Positions 5,749-8,390 of a DNA stretch of 8,390 bases are shown here, piece after piece (within the stretch, counting starts at the first letter, position 1; every line of letters begins with the position of its first letter). This stretch comes from an uncultured Acinetobacter sp. (GTDB taxonomy: Bacteria > Pseudomonadota > Gammaproteobacteria > Pseudomonadales > Moraxellaceae): positions 1 to 8,390 of the forward strand of contig CAAFWA010000215.1 in assembly GCA_900766635.1 (NCBI GenBank). The letters run 5' to 3'. A program made the position numbers and the translations under genes. Under the pieces are notes generated by a model. That model saw nothing but the letters and a program-made list of their open reading frames with translations. It ran no database searches and was not told where the DNA came from.

Positions 5749-6609
5749 GTGATGCAAGGCGTAGATTTACATACACACAGTAATATTTCTGATGGAACTT
5801 TGTCACCATCTGAATTGGTACATGCAGCCTTAGAAAAAGGCATTCATACCTTGGCGCTCACCGATCATGACACCATGGATGGGGTGATTTTAGCCCAAAA
5901 AACTGCTCAGTCTTTAGCACAGCCAATAAAGATAATTTCAGGTGTTGAGATTTCGAGCCAATGGTCACGGCCTGCCACCAAAAAAACCTATGGGGTGCAT
6001 ATTGTGGCACTCAATATGCAGCAACCTGAGCCGCTTTATGACTTACTCGACGAACAAAAACGGATTCGGGCGGAGCGCTCGAAACAGATTTGTGAGCTCT
6101 TAATTCCACTCATTGGTCAAGATATTTACCCTGATGTTTTAGCCAAAGTCGATCATATGCCTGATCGTGTCACACGTAGTCATATTGCCCAAACCTTAGT
6201 GGATAAAGGAATAGTCACGCGTGCCCAACAAGCCTTTGATAAATATATTAAAGAGGGCAAAAAAGCCTATGTAAAGTTTGATGGTTTAGGTCTTGCCCAA
6301 ACTATTGAAGTCATTCATGCTGCGGGTGGTTTTGCCGTATTGGCACATCCGACACGTTATGATTTATCGGCCACCAATATTCGTTATTTAATTGAAATTT
6401 TTGCTAAATTTGGTGGAGATGCGGTGGAGCTACCGCCTGCGATTGAACCTGCTTCAACGCGGCAAATGGTGGATCGTATGATTGCGGAGTATGGGCTTAA
6501 AGTATCGGTCGGTAGTGATTTTCATGGTGATCATATGCCGTGGATTAAATTAGGCAATATTCCACGGCTTAAAGCAGATCAAGTAGGTATTTGGGAATAC
6601 TTTAGATAA
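5749..6609 (+). CDS. PHP-domain phosphoesterase, YciV/RNase AM type
   Basis: This is a cytoplasmic metal-dependent phosphoesterase of 286 residues (E. coli YciV/Rnm has 293). E. coli Rnm trims RNA 5' ends, and related enzymes cleave 3',5'-nucleoside bisphosphates. All PHP metal-site motifs are present: HTH (His8, His10), TDHD (Asp39, His40), Glu67 in SGVEIS, His84 in YGVHIVAL, the AHPTRYDL motif near residue 200, and GSDFHGD (Asp257, His259). The start is GTG 5749 or ATG 5752; a TAA directly before 5749 excludes longer forms. No good Shine-Dalgarno precedes either codon. It is divergent from yciB with 44 bases between start codons, a pairing that fits the yci neighbourhood of enterobacteria. 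The downstream neighbour is convergent, so the gene is probably monocistronic. Confidence 0.92.
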   Translation: MMQGVDLHTHSNISDGTLSPSELVHAALEKGIHTLALTDHDTMDGVILAQKTAQSLAQPIKIISGVEISSQWSRPATKKTYGVHIVALNMQQPEPLYDLLDEQKRIRAERSKQICELLIPLIGQDIYPDVLAKVDHMPDRVTRSHIAQTLVDKGIVTRAQQAFDKYIKEGKKAYVKFDGLGLAQTIEVIHAAGGFAVLAHPTRYDLSATNIRYLIEIFAKFGGDAVELPPAIEPASTRQMVDRMIAEYGLKVSVGSDFHGDHMPWIKLGNIPRLKADQVGIWEYFR

Positions 6610-6614
6610 AGCGT

Positions 6615-6643
6615 TTGACCCAACTCGTGCTGAGATAGGTCAA
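6615..6643. terminator. weak imperfect hairpin between convergent PHP and bestrophin genes
   Basis: TTGACC (6615-6620) pairs with GGTCAA (6638-6643). Inside, CTC and GAG can form a second short stem around GTGCT, leaving a 3x3 internal loop. There is no T run on either side, so if it acts as a terminator it is not a standard intrinsic one. Confidence 0.3.
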
Positions 6644-6647
6644 GTGA

Positions 6648-7559
6648 TTAGAGTAAGTTATGATCTTGTGCCTGAATCGGTGGTGGGGTAGGTTTACCTA
6701 AGGTGCCTAAAAGTTCAATCTCAATGGTACGTACCATCGCATCGAGGGGTAAATCGTTGCTTTGCGTACCAAAGGGTTCTTCGATTTCAGTACTTAATGC
6801 ATCTAAACCTAAAAAGGTATAGGCCAAAATGCCCACTAAAATTGGGGTGGCCAAACCAATGGTTGAACCTAAACTAAACGGCAGTAAAAAGCAGAAAAAA
6901 TACACGGTACGGTTAAGCAACACAGAATAAGCAAAAGGCACAGGCGTGGTGGCAATACGGTCACAGCCAGTCTGTACAATACTTAATTCCATAATATGTT
7001 GATTCATTTGACTATAAATAATGTCGGAAATTTCACCCTCTTTGAGGGCTTGCATCAATTCCCATTGAATTAAACTCAACGTGTATTGCGGGGCATTGAC
7101 TTGTTGATACAGCTGTGTAATCGCTTGTTGACTCATGCCCCTGGTTTCAACCAACGCCGTGGGGTTGGCGGTTTGATGACGTAAACGATCACGTAACACA
7201 TTGGCAAATAAAATCACATGCTGAATCACCCGTTCACGACGACCTTGACTGAGCATACGACAATCACGGTCAAAGTGACGTGCATTGGCAATTAAAATTC
7301 CCCATAACTTACGCGCTTCCCACCAACGGTCATAGCAGGCACTGTTTTTAAAGCCTAAGAAAATCGACAAAGCCACGCCAATGAGGGTAAAGCCTGCTAA
7401 GGGTAATTCAGGGAAATGAAAGTAGCCACTATAGGACAAGCCACCGACAATGGCTGAGATCAGCATCACAATGCCTAAGGGAGGCAAAACTTTCGGTAAG
7501 ATCGTACCGCGCCATGAAAATAGCAGCTTAAAAATTGTTAATTGTTCGCGAACAATCAT
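6648..7559 (-). CDS. bestrophin-family (UPF0187) membrane channel protein
   Basis: This is an inner-membrane protein of 303 residues, the normal length for bacterial bestrophins, which form pentameric ion channels (Klebsiella KpBest is the structural model). The family signature is plain. FLGFKN (67-72) and YDRWWEARKLWG (76-87) follow the first two hydrophobic segments (about 25-46 and 52-70). A later hydrophobic pair lies at about 215-250. The motif EEPFG...NDLPLD (260-273) marks the conserved cytoplasmic part. Ion selectivity cannot be told from sequence. ATG 7559 (minus) is the only good start, since an in-frame stop lies five codons upstream, but no Shine-Dalgarno is visible. A perfect 16-base palindrome covers codons 2-7. 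It lies 93 bases after radC on the same strand and probably has its own promoter. Confidence 0.93.
   Translation of the reverse strand: MIVREQLTIFKLLFSWRGTILPKVLPPLGIVMLISAIVGGLSYSGYFHFPELPLAGFTLIGVALSIFLGFKNSACYDRWWEARKLWGILIANARHFDRDCRMLSQGRRERVIQHVILFANVLRDRLRHQTANPTALVETRGMSQQAITQLYQQVNAPQYTLSLIQWELMQALKEGEISDIIYSQMNQHIMELSIVQTGCDRIATTPVPFAYSVLLNRTVYFFCFLLPFSLGSTIGLATPILVGILAYTFLGLDALSTEIEEPFGTQSNDLPLDAMVRTIEIELLGTLGKPTPPPIQAQDHNLL
7541..7556. repeat. perfect 16-base palindrome next to the bestrophin start codon
   Basis: ATTGTTCGCGAACAAT is its own reverse complement. It begins immediately after the bestrophin ATG on the minus strand and could be an operator half-site pair or an AU-rich RNA hairpin with a CGCG loop. 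The function is unknown. Confidence 0.5.
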
Positions 7560-7587
7560 GAGTATGTATCGTCATCATTTTGTATTG

Positions 7588-7616
7588 ATCTTCAAGATTT
7601 ATGGATTTTTTGTCAA
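7588..7616 (-). promoter_or_regulatory. candidate promoter for the bestrophin gene
   Basis: On the minus strand a perfect -35 TTGACA (7611-7616) is followed after 17 bases by GAAGAT (7588-7593), only 3 of 6 to the -10 consensus. The predicted transcription start is near 7581, giving a leader of about 22 bases. The -35 is strong, the -10 weak. Confidence 0.35.
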
Positions 7617-7652
7617 TAGATAGCGCACGAAATCATGCAAGGAAACAGGGCA

Positions 7653-8336
7653 TTACAGTAATTGATGCTCGGCAAAAGAAAAACTGCTGTAACGGGCAAT
7701 AATACAATGATCAATTAACTCAATTTCGACTAAACGACAAGCCGTTTGAATCTGCTCGGTCAGTTCTAAATCTGCTTTAGATGGACGTGCTTCAGCAAAG
7801 GGATGATTATGCGCGATGACTAAATGGGTGGCATGATGGGAAATCGCAAAGCGTAGAATTTGATTGATTGAGATCGCACACGTATTTAAACCGCCAAAAA
7901 ATAGCTTTTTAAACGCAAGGTGACGTAGCTCGGCATCTAAACCAAGCACTGCAAACACTTCTCGGGTTTCATCTAACAATTCAAAGCGTAAATAATCAAG
8001 CAATGCACCTGAATGGGCTAAGGATAACGGTTGTTGTTGTAACTGCTGTAAGACATAGCGTTTGCCCAATTCTTTCACCGCCATGAGTTGGGCATATTTA
8101 CTTGAACCAATGCCTGAAAAGGCCGCCAATTCTTGTAAATCGGCATCTAAAATTCGGCTTAGGTCACCAAAGTGCTGTAACAGATGGCGGGCAAGTTCTA
8201 CCGCAGAACAACCATGACTGCCTGAACGTAGAAAAATCGCCAAAAGCTCGGCATCGGATAAACTTGCTGCACCATAGAGAATTAAACGTTCGCGTGGCCG
8301 CTCTTGTTGTGGCCAATCTTTAATCGTATTTTTCAT
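7653..8336 (-). CDS. radC: RadC family protein (JAMM/MPN+ domain)
   Basis: This is a cytoplasmic protein of 227 residues; E. coli RadC has about 220. Despite its name, a DNA-repair role is not established. The N terminus (DWPQQERPRERLILYGA, LSDAELLAIFLRSG) and a helix-hairpin-helix-like segment (LAAFSGIGSSKYAQLMAVKEL is the wider region, about 70-90) are typical. The C-terminal JAMM metal site keeps its ligands and catalytic residues: a Glu in TREVFAVLGLD, His176 and His178 in HNHP, Ser186 and Asp189 in PSKAD. Between them, Phe180-Ala181 replace the Ser-Gly seen in most RadC proteins (HNHPSG). ATG 8336 is preferred over ATG 8375 because it begins at the family N terminus; the 13 extra residues are poorly conserved-looking and the upstream sequence is promoter-like. 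The gene probably faces a divergent neighbour beyond the right edge. No clear terminator follows. Confidence 0.92.
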   Translation of the reverse strand: MKNTIKDWPQQERPRERLILYGAASLSDAELLAIFLRSGSHGCSAVELARHLLQHFGDLSRILDADLQELAAFSGIGSSKYAQLMAVKELGKRYVLQQLQQQPLSLAHSGALLDYLRFELLDETREVFAVLGLDAELRHLAFKKLFFGGLNTCAISINQILRFAISHHATHLVIAHNHPFAEARPSKADLELTEQIQTACRLVEIELIDHCIIARYSSFSFAEHQLL

Positions 8337-8390
8337 CGTGTTGTACTTCTTTTGTCTTAGATGCGAATGGCACATCGCCCAAGTCTCTTG
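8337..8390. other. upstream region of radC, cut by the window edge
   Basis: These 54 bases precede the radC ATG. A weak ribosome-binding stretch (AGAAG on the minus strand, 8346-8350) lies about nine bases before it. A loose promoter-like pair, TTGGGC then TAAGAC on the minus strand, is possible but not convincing. No coding region can be supported to the edge. Confidence 0.4.

Noticed and set aside
5705..5809. N-terminal extension of YciB by 35 residues
   Set aside because: It would overlap the start of the PHP gene and the likely promoter; the family N terminus begins at ATG 5704.
5980..5986. A7 run in the PHP gene as a slippage site
   Set aside because: It is only seven bases long, common in AT-rich genes, and lies inside the catalytic domain with no sensible truncated product.
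7617..7652. Terminator after radC
   Set aside because: Only a five-pair stem with one G-U pair (GCATG/CGTGC on the minus strand) is possible, with no T run, so it cannot be supported.
8102..8323. 73-codon open frame on the plus strand inside radC
   Set aside because: It is fully antisense to the conserved N-terminal half of radC and its product resembles nothing known.
8337..8375. N-terminal extension of RadC by 13 residues (MCHSHLRQ...)
   Set aside because: RadC proteins begin close to the DWPxxERPRERL segment; the extension looks non-conserved and no good ribosome-binding site supports it.
1..8390. Mobile element, defence island, biosynthetic cluster, CRISPR array or RNA gene
   Set aside because: Every substantial reading frame belongs to a conserved housekeeping-type family or the one coiled-coil protein. 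No repeats, transposase, integrase, att-like duplications or tRNA/rRNA structures were seen by reading.

Overview
The window reads as chromosomal housekeeping DNA from a gammaproteobacterium, most likely Acinetobacter or a close relative in the Moraxellaceae. This rests on moderately AT-rich codon use, the protein families present, and gene arrangements that resemble that genus as I remember it; no database search was possible. Eleven protein-coding genes fill nearly all of it. I see no RNA gene, insertion sequence, prophage, CRISPR array or transfer signature, and no gap longer than 300 bases.

Left part (1-2415). A plus-strand group holds the 3' part of an alpha/beta hydrolase, a zinc-finger thioredoxin (trxC) and a YciA-type hotdog acyl-CoA thioesterase. 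These are joined by a 4-base overlap and a 1-base gap and end at a strong two-way hairpin (1465-1493). That hairpin also serves yajQ on the minus strand. A divergent single-domain rhodanese gene follows, ending at a second two-way hairpin (2388-2415).

Middle (2414-6609). A compact minus-strand operon reads yciB, yciI, an unnamed membrane-anchored coiled-coil protein, then mnmC, with gaps of 20, 6 and 31 bases, and shares the second hairpin as terminator. Divergent from yciB, 44 bases away, is a PHP-domain phosphoesterase of the YciV/RNase AM type.

Right part (6648-8390). A bestrophin-family membrane protein and radC lie on the minus strand, each probably with its own promoter.

Several translation starts were moved from the longest reading frame on ribosome-binding-site or homology grounds: the thioesterase (GTG 1035), rhodanese (ATG 2077), yciB (ATG 5704, minus) and radC (ATG 8336, minus). 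The hydrolase is truncated by the window edge, because its nucleophile motif lies upstream of the first possible start.

I found no convincing undescribed multi-gene system. The items most worth a second look are: a nine-base A run exactly in the linker between the two enzyme domains of MnmC, where either one-base slip ends translation almost at once; a perfect 16-base palindrome directly after the bestrophin start codon, which has no visible Shine-Dalgarno; and the uncharacterised coiled-coil membrane protein inside the yciB-mnmC operon.
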